DNA from: JAAXHB01 sp965221635
Lineage (GTDB): Bacteria > Actinomycetota > Acidimicrobiia > Acidimicrobiales > Aldehydirespiratoraceae
Direction: 5' to 3'
Assembly (NCBI GenBank): GCA_965221635.1
Contig: OZ244902.1
Span: 620,001-684,000 of the forward strand
Length of the DNA: 64,000 nt
A program made the position numbers and the translations under genes. The number at the start of each line of letters is the position of its first letter. Positions within the stretch are counted from its first letter, which is position 1. Positions 18,147-26,758 of this stretch are shown one piece after another. A model generated the notes under the pieces. It did no database searches and was not told the DNA's origin. It saw only the letters and a program-made list of their open reading frames with translations.

Positions 18147-19025
18147 CTACGACCCGCCGATCGTCACACGATCAAGGTCTGCGGCCACCACGATTTCGCC
18201 GTTGAACCCGGCATCGCGAATGTCGGAGGCGAACACGGCCAGTGCCTCGGTGTCGTCGGGGTGAACCGGGGGAACGAGGTGGGTCAGCACAAGCGTTTTC
18301 ACTCCGCAGCGCTGAGCCATGGCGCCCAGTTCCCTCGTCTCGGAGTGCAGGCGACGGATGAACTCCATCGGCGGCGCGTGCTGTTGTTCGATGTCGGCCA
18401 GCGTGGAGCACACCACCTCGTTCACGAGGATGTCGGCGCCTTGAGCCGCTTCCTCGAGAGTGTCACACACGCTTGTGTCACCCGATATCACCACCAGGCC
18501 GTCGGGGGTCTCCACCCGGTAGCCCACCGCGGGCACCACCCATCCGTGGACCACCCCGAAGGCGGTGACCGTCACCCCTTCGGCGCACCAAACCTGCGCG
18601 GGCAGGTCACCCTCGGCGGCGTCGAAGGCACGCAACTCGATCTCGGGATACTTCTGCCTCGGCGCGCGTGTTCGCTCGGCGAGCTCGGGCGCCATCGGCT
18701 CCAGCATGTGCTCAAGGAAGTGGCTGGCTATGCCCACAGGCGCGATGGTCGGCAGCGGCGCCTCGGGCTGGTTCATCGGGTTTTGCAGGTAGCGGCTGAT
18801 CACCACCTCGGGCACACCGGAAATGTGATCTGTGTGGTGATGAGTGATGAACAGTGCCGAGATGTCGGTGAAGCTCACCCCGGCTTCGATGAGTCGCAGC
18901 GCGGTGGCCAGACCGGCGTCAAACTGCAGCACCTGCCCTTGGTGGCGCACAAGCACACCCGGGCCTGCGCGTTGTGGGCTCACCACGGGCACGCCGGTGC
19001 CGGTGACGATCACCTCAGTGGTCAT
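18147..19025 (-). CDS. metallo-beta-lactamase-fold hydrolase (copy 1)
   Basis: The 292-residue protein begins TEVIVTGTGVPVVSPQRAG and has the zinc motif HHHTDH near residue 60, with further ligands in VVISGDTSVCD and a late LTHLVPP. This is the RNase Z/arylsulfatase-AtsA-like branch of the fold. It is a clear paralogue of the protein encoded at 22428-23321. It lies 66 nt downstream of the alpha/beta hydrolase gene and likely shares operator 3. Substrate is unknown; an ester, lactone or sulfate ester from the pathway is plausible. The ATG at 19025 has GAGG upstream. Confidence 0.85.
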   Translation of the reverse strand: MTTEVIVTGTGVPVVSPQRAGPGVLVRHQGQVLQFDAGLATALRLIEAGVSFTDISALFITHHHTDHISGVPEVVISRYLQNPMNQPEAPLPTIAPVGIASHFLEHMLEPMAPELAERTRAPRQKYPEIELRAFDAAEGDLPAQVWCAEGVTVTAFGVVHGWVVPAVGYRVETPDGLVVISGDTSVCDTLEEAAQGADILVNEVVCSTLADIEQQHAPPMEFIRRLHSETRELGAMAQRCGVKTLVLTHLVPPVHPDDTEALAVFASDIRDAGFNGEIVVAADLDRVTIGGS

Positions 19026-19091
19026 TTGCCATGCCTCGCATCGGGCGCCCGAGCCCCCCACCAACAAGAGCCGTCCCGTGACTGCGGGGTG

Positions 19092-19922
19092 TCACAGTTC
19101 ACCCGCCAGGAAGGCTCGCACCAAGGCGTGGAACTCGCCGGGCCGTTCGATCTGCACCCAGTGCCCGCAGTTCCCGAAAACGTGCAGTTGCGCGTTCGAC
19201 AACGCCTTGAACAGCCCGATCCCCGAATCGATGAGCAGCACCTCGTCCTGGGCGCCATGAATCACCAACGCCGGTTGGGTCAAAGAGGCATGGTCCACAT
19301 GACGCGGCGGCGCGCCGTCGGAGGCGAACGAGGCCTTGTGGGATCGCATCACATCCTCACGCAGCGCACGAGGCACGCGTTGTTCGGCGATTTCGCGCAG
19401 GCGGTCACCCCAGGGGCCGGGGTCGTACACAAAGCTCTCCAGAATCGCGGCCAGGTTGTCCACGGTGGGATCGTTGCCGAATCCCATTATGCGTTTGAGC
19501 CCCGGAGTCGGCTGGGGAGGCCCGGCGGCGCCCCCCATGAACACCAGCCGGCCCACACGCTCGGGCACCAGGTGCGCGATCTGCGCGGCGACCGCCACCC
19601 CCATCGAGTTGCCCACCAGGTCGAATCGCTCAACCGACATCGCTGTCATCAATTCGATGAGCGTGTCGGCACGAAGGTCGGTGAACGCGCCGCCCTGTGG
19701 TGGCGGGTCGGGATGCGACGAGTCGGCGAAGCCGATCATGTCCGGGGCGATGTTGTGGAAGTCGTCCTGCAGCGCTTCCAGGGCGCCCTCCCAGTTCGAC
19801 CTGGCCGTCACCCCGGGCCCCGAGCCGTGCAGCCACAACACCGTGTGATCGTTGCCCTCACCGGATTCGTTCACGTTGAAGTAGTGCTCACCGATGTCCA
19901 CACGGCGGCTTGTGATCGGCAT
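19092..19922 (-). CDS. alpha/beta hydrolase, meta-cleavage product hydrolase type
   Basis: The 276-residue enzyme starts with an oxyanion-type motif LWLHGSGPGVTARSNW, has nucleophile Ser in VGNSMG, acid in HGAQDEV and catalytic His in GNCGHWVQIERP. GSGPGVTARSNW is characteristic of the BphD/DmpD/HsaD carbon-carbon hydrolases, which split ring-fission products into a 2-hydroxydienoate and an acid. It would act after the extradiol-type VOC enzyme. Divergent from the SDR gene, with a perfect palindrome in the 109-nt gap between them. Confidence 0.92.
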   Translation of the reverse strand: MPITSRRVDIGEHYFNVNESGEGNDHTVLWLHGSGPGVTARSNWEGALEALQDDFHNIAPDMIGFADSSHPDPPPQGGAFTDLRADTLIELMTAMSVERFDLVGNSMGVAVAAQIAHLVPERVGRLVFMGGAAGPPQPTPGLKRIMGFGNDPTVDNLAAILESFVYDPGPWGDRLREIAEQRVPRALREDVMRSHKASFASDGAPPRHVDHASLTQPALVIHGAQDEVLLIDSGIGLFKALSNAQLHVFGNCGHWVQIERPGEFHALVRAFLAGEL

Positions 19923-19989
19923 GGTTCAATTCTCCCGTCACTTTGTGAGCGGTTGCGCACCGGATGGAGCACGCACCCGCGAGACGCTA

Positions 19990-20008
19990 TTCTAGTCCAC
20001 GACTAGGA
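19990..20008. promoter_or_regulatory. predicted TetR operator 3 (perfect), divergent promoter
   Basis: CTAGTC-CAC-GACTAG between the divergent hydrolase-MBL unit (minus) and SDR-aldehyde dehydrogenase unit (plus). It sits inside a larger interrupted inverted repeat, GAGAC upstream at 19981 and GTCTC downstream at 20011. Confidence 0.82.
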
Positions 20009-20031
20009 GAGTCTCGATTGGAGGTTGCCTC

Positions 20032-20820
20032 ATGGACGTCGGCGGCAAGAACATCGTCATCACCGGTGGCGGGTCCGGAATCGGGGAGGGCATGGCCAAA
20101 CGGTTCGCCGAGTGCGGCGCGGCGAACATCGTGATCGCCGACATCAACGGTGAGGCCGCCCAGCGTGTGGCCGCCGGAATCGGCGCGCACTCGGTGACAT
20201 GCGACGTGGGACGCGAGCACGAGGTTGTGGCGCTGGTGGAGGCCGCCGACGCGCACATGGGTCACATCGACATGTTCTGCTCAAACGCCGGATTCGCCGG
20301 GGGCGCGGGTCTCGACACCCCCACTCACAAGGTGCAGGAGATGTTCGCCGTACACGTGATGGCCCACATCTGGGCAGCCCGACAAGTGGTGCCGGGCATG
20401 CTCGAACGCGGCGGCGGCTATCTGCTCAACACGATCTCCGCGGCGGGCCTCATTTCGGGCCCCACGCCGATGCCTTATGTCACCACCAAGCACGCTGCGT
20501 TTGGTTTCGCTGAATGGTGCGGCATCAACCTCAAGCCCAAGGGGATCGGCATTTCAACCCTTTGCCCCACCGCTGTGAGAACACCGGGTTTCGTGATGCC
20601 CGAGCCGCCACCAGGGGTGGAGGCGCCTCCCGACGTGGCCAAGTTGCTGTCGGTGGATCAGTGCATGGACGTGTTGATGCAAGGACTCGCGGACGAGACG
20701 TTCATCATCCTGCCCGAGCCGATGGTGGCACAGATGTGGGCCGCGCGCGGCAACGACTACGACTCGTGGATCAAGTCGATGGGTGCAATGTTCGGCGGTG
20801 GCATGCCCCCAGGGGCGTGA
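20032..20820 (+). CDS. short-chain dehydrogenase/reductase
   Basis: A classical SDR of 262 residues. It has the cofactor motif TGGGSGIGEG, NAG in the CSNAGFAGG strand and the catalytic YVTTK near residue 150. A GGAGG site lies upstream of ATG 20032. It could dehydrogenate a cis-dihydrodiol or an alcohol in the aromatic pathway. It is followed after 153 nt by aldehyde dehydrogenase copy 2 and faces the meta-cleavage hydrolase across operator 3. Confidence 0.88.
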   Translation: MDVGGKNIVITGGGSGIGEGMAKRFAECGAANIVIADINGEAAQRVAAGIGAHSVTCDVGREHEVVALVEAADAHMGHIDMFCSNAGFAGGAGLDTPTHKVQEMFAVHVMAHIWAARQVVPGMLERGGGYLLNTISAAGLISGPTPMPYVTTKHAAFGFAEWCGINLKPKGIGISTLCPTAVRTPGFVMPEPPPGVEAPPDVAKLLSVDQCMDVLMQGLADETFIILPEPMVAQMWAARGNDYDSWIKSMGAMFGGGMPPGA

Positions 20821-20973
20821 CCCGGCCAATCGCGCCGATCAGGCCAACCTGGCCGATCTGACCGTTCGCCCCATGGACAAGCTGGCCCAAATGAACGAGA
20901 AGCCCGACATCAGCAAGAACATCGCCCAACATGAGCACCAAGTGGGCCCGACATCAACAAGAAGATCCCCAAC

Positions 20974-22434
20974 ATGAACAAGAAGAGGATCCGTCACTAC
21001 ATCGACGGCGAGTTCGTCGACAGCGCCGACCGCGCGACTTTCGAGTCGGTCAGCCCGATCGACAACACTGCGATAGCCGACGTGGCCTTGGCGGGTCACG
21101 CCGATGTGCATCGGGCGGTGCAAGCGGCCCGGGGGGCCTTCACCGAGGGCTCCTGGCCACGCATGACCCCCGGCGAGCGTGGCGAGGTGCTGCACCGGGT
21201 GGCCGACCTGCTCGACAAGAACCGTGACGACATCGGCCACTGGGAATGTCTCGACACCGGAAAGCCGTTGATGCTCGCGCGCAGCATGGAGATCGACGGC
21301 GCAACCGAGCGGTTCCGGTTCTTCGCGGACTACGCCAAGATGTCCCTCGACCACGGCGATCATTACGACAACCTCCAAACCGGCCAGAGCACGATCGTGG
21401 TGAAGGAGCCACTCGGTGTGGTTGCTGCGATCGCCCCTTGGAACCTGCCGCTGCCGATGATGGGATGGAAGCTCGGACCGGCGCTGGCGTTCGGCAACAC
21501 CGTGGTGTGCAAACCGTCGGAGGACTCGCCGGTGACCACCACGATGCTCGCGGAACTGCTGACGGAGGCAGGCGTGCCGCCCGGAGTGGTGAACGTGGTT
21601 CACGGATTCGGACCCGAAAGTGCCGGGGCGGCGCTTGTGGCTCACCCCGATGTGGACGGCATCACCTTCACCGGATCAGCCGCCGCCGGCCGCGCCATCA
21701 TGACATCGGCGGCCGCGGGCCTCAAGAAGGTCGCCCTCGAGTTGGGCGGCAAGAGCGCCAACATCGTTTTCGCCGACGCCGATCTCGACAAGGCCGTGCC
21801 CACCTCCGCCATGGCGGTTTTCGGAAACGCGGGTCAGATGTGTCTGGCCTGTTCACGGCTGTTCGTGCAGCGCCCCGTTTACGACGAGTTCGTACAGAAG
21901 CTTGCGGCCGTGGCGGACAACATCGTGGTGGGTGACCCCCGCACCGCGGGCACCATGATGGGCCCCGTGATCAACTCCGCCGCAGTTGAGCGAATCCTGG
22001 GCTACATCGAGGCCTCCAAACAAGACGGGGCGCGCCTGGTGACCGGCGGCCACAAGATCGAGGGTGACCTTTCCGCTGGCAACTACATCAAGCCGACGGT
22101 GTTCGCGGACGCCCGCAACGACATGCGCTCATGTCGTGAGGAGATCTTCGGGCCTGTTCAGCACGTGATCGCATTCGACACCGAACAGGAAGCCATCGAG
22201 TTGGCCAACGACTGTGACTACGGCCTCGGTGGCGCCGTGTGGACAACCAACCTCGGCCGCGCCAACCGGGTGGCTCGCGCCATGAGAACCGGTTACGTGT
22301 GGGTCAACGGCTACGCCCGTCACGACAACCGGGCACCTTTCGGTGGTTACAAGCAGTCCGGGATCGGACGCGAGGGTGGCCGCTACTCAGAGGAGTTCTA
22401 CACCGAGCAAAAGGGCATCGAGTTCACCTACTGA
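20974..22434 (+). CDS. aldehyde dehydrogenase, 2-hydroxymuconic semialdehyde type (copy 2)
   Basis: The 486-residue paralogue of the 11.6-13.1 kb enzyme, with the same LELGGKSANIVFADADL and NAGQMCLACSRLFVQR active-site blocks and the same GIEFTY end. Two aldehyde dehydrogenases of one type in one cluster suggest different ring-cleavage aldehydes or a recent duplication. It probably shares the SDR promoter at operator 3. Its stop codon overlaps the stop codon of the convergent MBL gene by 7 nt. Confidence 0.92.
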   Translation: MNKKRIRHYIDGEFVDSADRATFESVSPIDNTAIADVALAGHADVHRAVQAARGAFTEGSWPRMTPGERGEVLHRVADLLDKNRDDIGHWECLDTGKPLMLARSMEIDGATERFRFFADYAKMSLDHGDHYDNLQTGQSTIVVKEPLGVVAAIAPWNLPLPMMGWKLGPALAFGNTVVCKPSEDSPVTTTMLAELLTEAGVPPGVVNVVHGFGPESAGAALVAHPDVDGITFTGSAAAGRAIMTSAAAGLKKVALELGGKSANIVFADADLDKAVPTSAMAVFGNAGQMCLACSRLFVQRPVYDEFVQKLAAVADNIVVGDPRTAGTMMGPVINSAAVERILGYIEASKQDGARLVTGGHKIEGDLSAGNYIKPTVFADARNDMRSCREEIFGPVQHVIAFDTEQEAIELANDCDYGLGGAVWTTNLGRANRVARAMRTGYVWVNGYARHDNRAPFGGYKQSGIGREGGRYSEEFYTEQKGIEFTY

Positions 22435-23321
22435 GCCTTGAGCGTCCGCTGATGCGACGCCGCTGGGCCGATCTCGGCAAAGTCCAGGTCGTCACACACC
22501 CGCACGTCGCCGGTGTAGCCACCCTCGCGCACTTCTGCGACGTACGCCGCCGCCTCGGCGGGGGTGGTCGGCGCGGGTATGAGGTGCGTCAGCAGCACCA
22601 CCGGAATGTCGAGCTCCTCGCACAGCGCTCCGATGAGGCGCGTGTCGGAGTGATACTCGGTGATGTAGCGAAGATGGGGCGGCCGCTCGTTGATCACGTC
22701 CATGCGCATCGCCTCGTGCACCACCACGTCCGCGCCCGCATAGAGACCCCGAAGCTCGTCACACACCCTGGTGTCGCCGGAAATGGCGACCACCCCGTCG
22801 GGTGTCTCGACGCGGTACCCGACCGCGCCCACGATCGGCTCGTGGCGAACCCGGCCTGCCAACACCCGAACCTCGCCGTCGTCGCTGCGCCACACTTCGG
22901 TGGGTTGCCGCGGCGCGTCGAAGCCTTTGATGTGTATGCGGGGTTGGGGTTCGCGCTTGTTGTGCAACGCCCGAACGGCGAGGTCTTCCTGCCAGATGTC
23001 GAGCATGTGCTCACAGAAGTCGATGGTGTGGCCGTTGGGCGCCACGATCGGCAGCACCGGGGCCACTCCGGCGATGTCGGCGGTCCAGTGGGTGAGCACG
23101 AGGTCCTGAAGGCCGAGCAAGTGGTCGGAGTGGTAATGGGTGAGAAACACTCCGTCGAGGTCCCAGGGGGTCACGCCGATCGTCGCGAGGCGCAGCAGAG
23201 TCCAGCGGCCCACGTCGAACTGCAGGTGAAGGTCGCCACGCGACACCAGACAACCGGCGCCCGCCCTTTGCGGAGTGATCAGCGGAGTTCCGGTTCCGGT
23301 GACCGTCACACGGGTGGTCAT
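22428..23321 (-). CDS. metallo-beta-lactamase-fold hydrolase (copy 2)
   Basis: The 297-residue protein begins TRVTVTGTGTPLITPQRAG and carries the zinc motif HYHSDH, VVAISGDTRVCD and LLTHLIPAP, matching copy 1 at 18147-19025 motif by motif. It is the last gene of the P450-cupin-sulfatase-MBL run (26-nt gap after the sulfatase). Placement behind a sulfatase makes a role on the same substrate, or as a second, MBL-type sulfatase or esterase, a reasonable guess. ATG at 23321 is the only suitable start. Confidence 0.86.
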   Translation of the reverse strand: MTTRVTVTGTGTPLITPQRAGAGCLVSRGDLHLQFDVGRWTLLRLATIGVTPWDLDGVFLTHYHSDHLLGLQDLVLTHWTADIAGVAPVLPIVAPNGHTIDFCEHMLDIWQEDLAVRALHNKREPQPRIHIKGFDAPRQPTEVWRSDDGEVRVLAGRVRHEPIVGAVGYRVETPDGVVAISGDTRVCDELRGLYAGADVVVHEAMRMDVINERPPHLRYITEYHSDTRLIGALCEELDIPVVLLTHLIPAPTTPAEAAAYVAEVREGGYTGDVRVCDDLDFAEIGPAASHQRTLKAQ

Positions 23322-23347
23322 CGGCGCATCAGGCTGCGGCCCGGGCT

Positions 23348-24910
23348 TCAGGCCAGATAGATGGGACGGCGCGCCGGGTCGGCGTTTGCGAACAGCAGCT
23401 CCGTGAGACGCTCGTCCATTTCGGCGCGCAACGCACGCGACCCGCGGTCGGCCCAGCGGTTCTCCAACTCGTGGGGGTCGTTGGCCAGGTCGTAGAGGTC
23501 GTTGTGTTTCACCATGCGGTAGCGGGTGAGCCGAGCGTCCTTGGTGAGGGCGGTGCGAATTCTTGGTTGGCAGCCGGCGCCGATGCCGTCTCGGATCTGG
23601 TCCTCCTCTATCAGCAGGATGTCTCGCACCTCCGCTTGGGGGTCTTCCAACATGGGTGTGAGCGAAACGCCCTGTGACCCCCAGAAGCTGTCCACGCCGC
23701 ACAAAGCCAGGATCGTCTCGCCGAGATCCAGCGAGTTCACCAGGCCGTCCACCTCACCCGGTTCTATGCCGTTGCCTGCCACCGTGAAGGGAACCCGAAT
23801 GGTGCCGTCGTAGTGGGAGAGCATCTTGAGGATCAGGCCGTGATCACCGAACATGTCGCCGTGATCGGATGTGAAGATCACGATCGTGTTGTCGGCCTGG
23901 CCGGTGTCCTCCAGGCTGGCGAGCACCTCCGCAACGGCGTCGTCGATCATGGTGATTGCGCCGTACTCCATGGCCATTGCGTGACGCAGCTGGTCTTCGT
24001 TGGGCGCCTGGATGTTCGGGCCCCAGTGCAGCCGGCCGCGTGCGGCCACCACACGCCGGATGTGCTCGGCCGAGGCGGTGTGCGGGTCGTTGAAGGTCTC
24101 AGGCAAGGCCATGTCGGCCGGGTCGTACATCTCGGCGTAACGCCCCGGCGGGGTGAACGGGTGATGCGGGTCGGGGAACGAGCACTGCAGGAACCACGGC
24201 CCCTGGTCGTGGGCCCGGGCCCGGATCCAGTCGATGCTGCGTTCGGCCACGTAGGTGGTGGGGTACAACTCGGGCGGCAGCGCCGGTTGGCGCACCTCGG
24301 TCCATCCCTCGTAAACCCAGCGGGCGTTGTCACCCCCGGCGATGTCGCTCCAGTTGTGGCCCTTGTCGCGAAGCCAGCCCACGTAGTGACCGGTGCACTG
24401 GTCGCCGTGATCCGAGACGATCTCCACGTGGTCGAATCCGTAGTAGTCCTCGGGGAACTCCACATCCTCGTCGAGGTGACGGGCGATTATCTCGTAGGTG
24501 TCCCAGCCGTCGGGCAGTTCCTGATCAACTGCCTGCTCGGTGAGCGAGAAGTCGAACTCCCGTGCCGCGGCTTGTGGCGCCAGGCCGAAGTTCTGGAAGT
24601 GACCCTTGCCCACCAAACCGGTGCGGTAACCGTCGCGTCGCAGGCACCGCACGAACGTGTTGGCGCGCCAGTCCAAGGCGATGCCGTTGTGGCGGGTGCC
24701 GTGTACCGACGGGTAGCGCATCGTGAGGATCGAGCAGCGATTGGGCTGACACATTGGTGTGGCCACGAAGGCACTGGTGAACACCTTGCTGCGCGCCGCC
24801 AGCGCGTCGAGGGCGGGGGTCTCGATGATGTCGTTGCCGCCGAATCCGAGGTGATCCGGGCGGTGTTGATCGGTCATGATCAACAACACGTTGGGCTGCG
24901 AGACGGCCAT
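23348..24910 (-). CDS. type I sulfatase / phosphonate monoester hydrolase family
   Basis: A 520-residue alkaline-phosphatase-superfamily enzyme. PNVLLIMTDQHRPDHLG is the N-terminal metal-binding strand. CQPNR at residues 54-58 is the Cys-type C-x-P-x-R motif, whose Cys54 is converted to formylglycine. FTSDHGDMFGDHGL provides the C-terminal metal ligands. No signal peptide is seen, so it acts in the cytoplasm on an imported sulfate ester, or on a phosphonate or phosphate diester, which relatives also hydrolyse. It needs a formylglycine-generating enzyme that is not in this window. It is 12 nt downstream of the cupin gene. Confidence 0.88.
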   Translation of the reverse strand: MAVSQPNVLLIMTDQHRPDHLGFGGNDIIETPALDALAARSKVFTSAFVATPMCQPNRCSILTMRYPSVHGTRHNGIALDWRANTFVRCLRRDGYRTGLVGKGHFQNFGLAPQAAAREFDFSLTEQAVDQELPDGWDTYEIIARHLDEDVEFPEDYYGFDHVEIVSDHGDQCTGHYVGWLRDKGHNWSDIAGGDNARWVYEGWTEVRQPALPPELYPTTYVAERSIDWIRARAHDQGPWFLQCSFPDPHHPFTPPGRYAEMYDPADMALPETFNDPHTASAEHIRRVVAARGRLHWGPNIQAPNEDQLRHAMAMEYGAITMIDDAVAEVLASLEDTGQADNTIVIFTSDHGDMFGDHGLILKMLSHYDGTIRVPFTVAGNGIEPGEVDGLVNSLDLGETILALCGVDSFWGSQGVSLTPMLEDPQAEVRDILLIEEDQIRDGIGAGCQPRIRTALTKDARLTRYRMVKHNDLYDLANDPHELENRWADRGSRALRAEMDERLTELLFANADPARRPIYLA

Positions 24911-24922
24911 GACGCGCTTGGG

Positions 24923-25378
24923 TCAGTCTCCGGAGAACCCGGGCGAACCGGGGATTTTCCCGCTTGTCCAGGCCTGTTCGAGAGCCACCCATGTGGGCGG
25001 GCTGGTGATCCACACCAACCGGCAACCCTCATCGGAGCCGAACCTCACGAGCGTTCCGGCGCCTATGTGAACGATGTCGCCCGCGGCGGCGTCGGTGCGC
25101 CCGTCGGCTGTTTCCATCCAGAACGCCCCCGAGACGATCACCAGCACTTCGTCGAACACCACCGGAACGGCCGCCTTGGTGTTCTGGCCGGCCTCCCAGG
25201 TGCCCACCCCGACACCCAGATTCGTGCTGTCGCCTATCACTATGGCGCTGGCGTTCTGATCGGCGCTCATGCGGGCCGCGAAGAACTCCCGGCACGCCTG
25301 ATCGGTGAACTTGTCGAGCAGTTCGCCGCTCATTGCCTTCACTTGTACGGCTTGCGGATCGAACACGGTGATGGTCAT
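24923..25378 (-). CDS. cupin-domain protein
   Basis: The 151-residue protein has a single cupin barrel: VVFDEVLVIVSGAFWMETADG is motif 1-like and AAAGDIVHIGAGTLVRFGSDEG is motif 2-like. The motif histidines of metal cupins are largely replaced, though E and H remain in each half, so catalytic metal binding is uncertain. The pattern recalls EutQ-type cupins. It stands between the P450 and sulfatase genes with gaps of 32 and 12 nt, and must be part of that operon. Function unknown; possibly an isomerase or a binding protein for a pathway intermediate. Confidence 0.75.
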   Translation of the reverse strand: MTITVFDPQAVQVKAMSGELLDKFTDQACREFFAARMSADQNASAIVIGDSTNLGVGVGTWEAGQNTKAAVPVVFDEVLVIVSGAFWMETADGRTDAAAGDIVHIGAGTLVRFGSDEGCRLVWITSPPTWVALEQAWTSGKIPGSPGFSGD

Positions 25379-25410
25379 CGGATCTCCTCGGTTGATCGAA
25401 TCACTGGGCG

Positions 25411-26619
25411 TCAGTGCAGTTGAACCCGCAACGAGGCAAGGCCGTGCAGGATGAGATTCTGGTTGTAGCGCGGCGCACGGTCCTCGGGGCGCAGGTGAGC
25501 GTTGGGGAAGGCGTCAAGGAACTTGTCCACCGCGTAGCGGATCTCGATGCGGGCCACATGAGCGCCCAGACAGAACCGAAGACCCTTGCCGAAACTCAGC
25601 CTCAGGTTCCCTTTGGGACGGCCGATGTCGAAGGTGTCCGCGTTGTCGAAGGCGGCGGAGTCGCGGTTGGCCGACCCGTTGCTGATGAACAGGGCCGAGT
25701 TGCGCGGCATGGTCACGCCGTGGAGTTCGTACTCCACGTCCACACGTCGGATGATCACCTGCGATATTCCGTCCCAGCGCAGCGCTTCCTCCACCGCCGC
25801 GGGGATCAGCGAACGGTCTTCGCGCACCATTGCCATCTGGTCGGGATGCAACAGCAGGGCGCGCAAGGTCTTGGCGATCGCATGCACAGTGGTTTCGTGG
25901 CCGCCGATGTACAGCTGCACCGCCTGAGGAACGACCTCTTCGGGGCTCATCACGCCGTCGCGCACGGCCCGGTCCAGCAGCGACAGAACGGTCGGGTGGC
26001 CGTCGGGTTCGAGGCCACCGGCGGCCATGCGTTCCATCAGGTAGGTGCTCACCTCCCGAGCCACCGCGCCGGACTCCTCCAACTCTTCGGGTGTGCGGGG
26101 CCGAGGCTCGAGTGCCGAGTTGAGCTTCGGCGCCCAACGGTGGAACAGCGGGTAGTCGGAGCGTTGCAGGCCGAGCAGCATCGACAGCACGTCGATGGGA
26201 ACCTGGAAAGCGAAACCACCGGCGAGGTCAACCGATGATTCACCCGCGTTCACCAGATCTGCGATGGCGTCGTTCACTATCGCCTCGACGGCTTGTTCTC
26301 GTTGGCGCACCGAACGCGGATGAAAGAAGTCGGCCACCACACCACGCAGACGGTCGTGGTCGGGGTTGTCCGAAAACAGGGTGCTCATCACCTTGCGCAG
26401 ATCGGGATGCCACATCTGCTGCACCGGCTGGTCGCCGACCTTGAAGTTGTCGTTGTCCATCAACAAGGCGGCGCAGTCGTCGTATCGGGTCACGAAGTAC
26501 GCGTTGAGCGGCGCAATGTGGGCCACCGGTTGGTGCTCTCGCAGCCAGGCGTAGGTGGGGAAGGGATCCTCGAAGAACCCTGGGGTGAACGGCGGGGCAA
26601 CGTCGTGGTCGGTCATCAT
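25411..26619 (-). CDS. cytochrome P450
   Basis: A soluble bacterial P450 of 402 residues. It has the I-helix oxygen-activation motif GGHETTVHA near residues 236-244, ExxR in EEALRWDG, and the heme loop FGKGLRFCLGAHVARIE with the axial cysteine near 349. It would hydroxylate or demethylate an aromatic or alicyclic substrate and needs a ferredoxin and reductase not encoded nearby. ATG at 26619 or 26616 follows AAAGGAA. It is the first gene of the P450-cupin-sulfatase-MBL operon, divergent from the TetR gene and sharing operator 4 with it. Confidence 0.94.
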   Translation of the reverse strand: MMTDHDVAPPFTPGFFEDPFPTYAWLREHQPVAHIAPLNAYFVTRYDDCAALLMDNDNFKVGDQPVQQMWHPDLRKVMSTLFSDNPDHDRLRGVVADFFHPRSVRQREQAVEAIVNDAIADLVNAGESSVDLAGGFAFQVPIDVLSMLLGLQRSDYPLFHRWAPKLNSALEPRPRTPEELEESGAVAREVSTYLMERMAAGGLEPDGHPTVLSLLDRAVRDGVMSPEEVVPQAVQLYIGGHETTVHAIAKTLRALLLHPDQMAMVREDRSLIPAAVEEALRWDGISQVIIRRVDVEYELHGVTMPRNSALFISNGSANRDSAAFDNADTFDIGRPKGNLRLSFGKGLRFCLGAHVARIEIRYAVDKFLDAFPNAHLRPEDRAPRYNQNLILHGLASLRVQLH

Positions 26620-26691
26620 GGGTTCCTTTGCCTGCGCGGTCTTGGGGATTCTTCTCCCAACGAGACCCAGATTAGCGCTTGGCGGCGGTTG

Positions 26692-26709
26692 CCTAGTCAT
26701 CGACTAGAG
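26692..26709. promoter_or_regulatory. predicted TetR operator 4 (perfect), between regulator and P450
   Basis: CTAGTC-ATC-GACTAG in the divergent gap between the P450 operon and the double TetR gene, 50 nt before the TetR start. This is the expected position for autoregulation and control of the P450 operon. Confidence 0.85.
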
Positions 26710-26758
26710 AGGCCTTGGGAGCCGGCCGGCCCACCCGGGGCGCGTACCATCCTCGGCG

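Noticed and set aside
18138..20006. Open frame of over 600 codons on the plus strand opposite the MBL and hydrolase genes
   Set aside because: The minus strand carries clear catalytic motifs; the plus frame is a GC-driven shadow.
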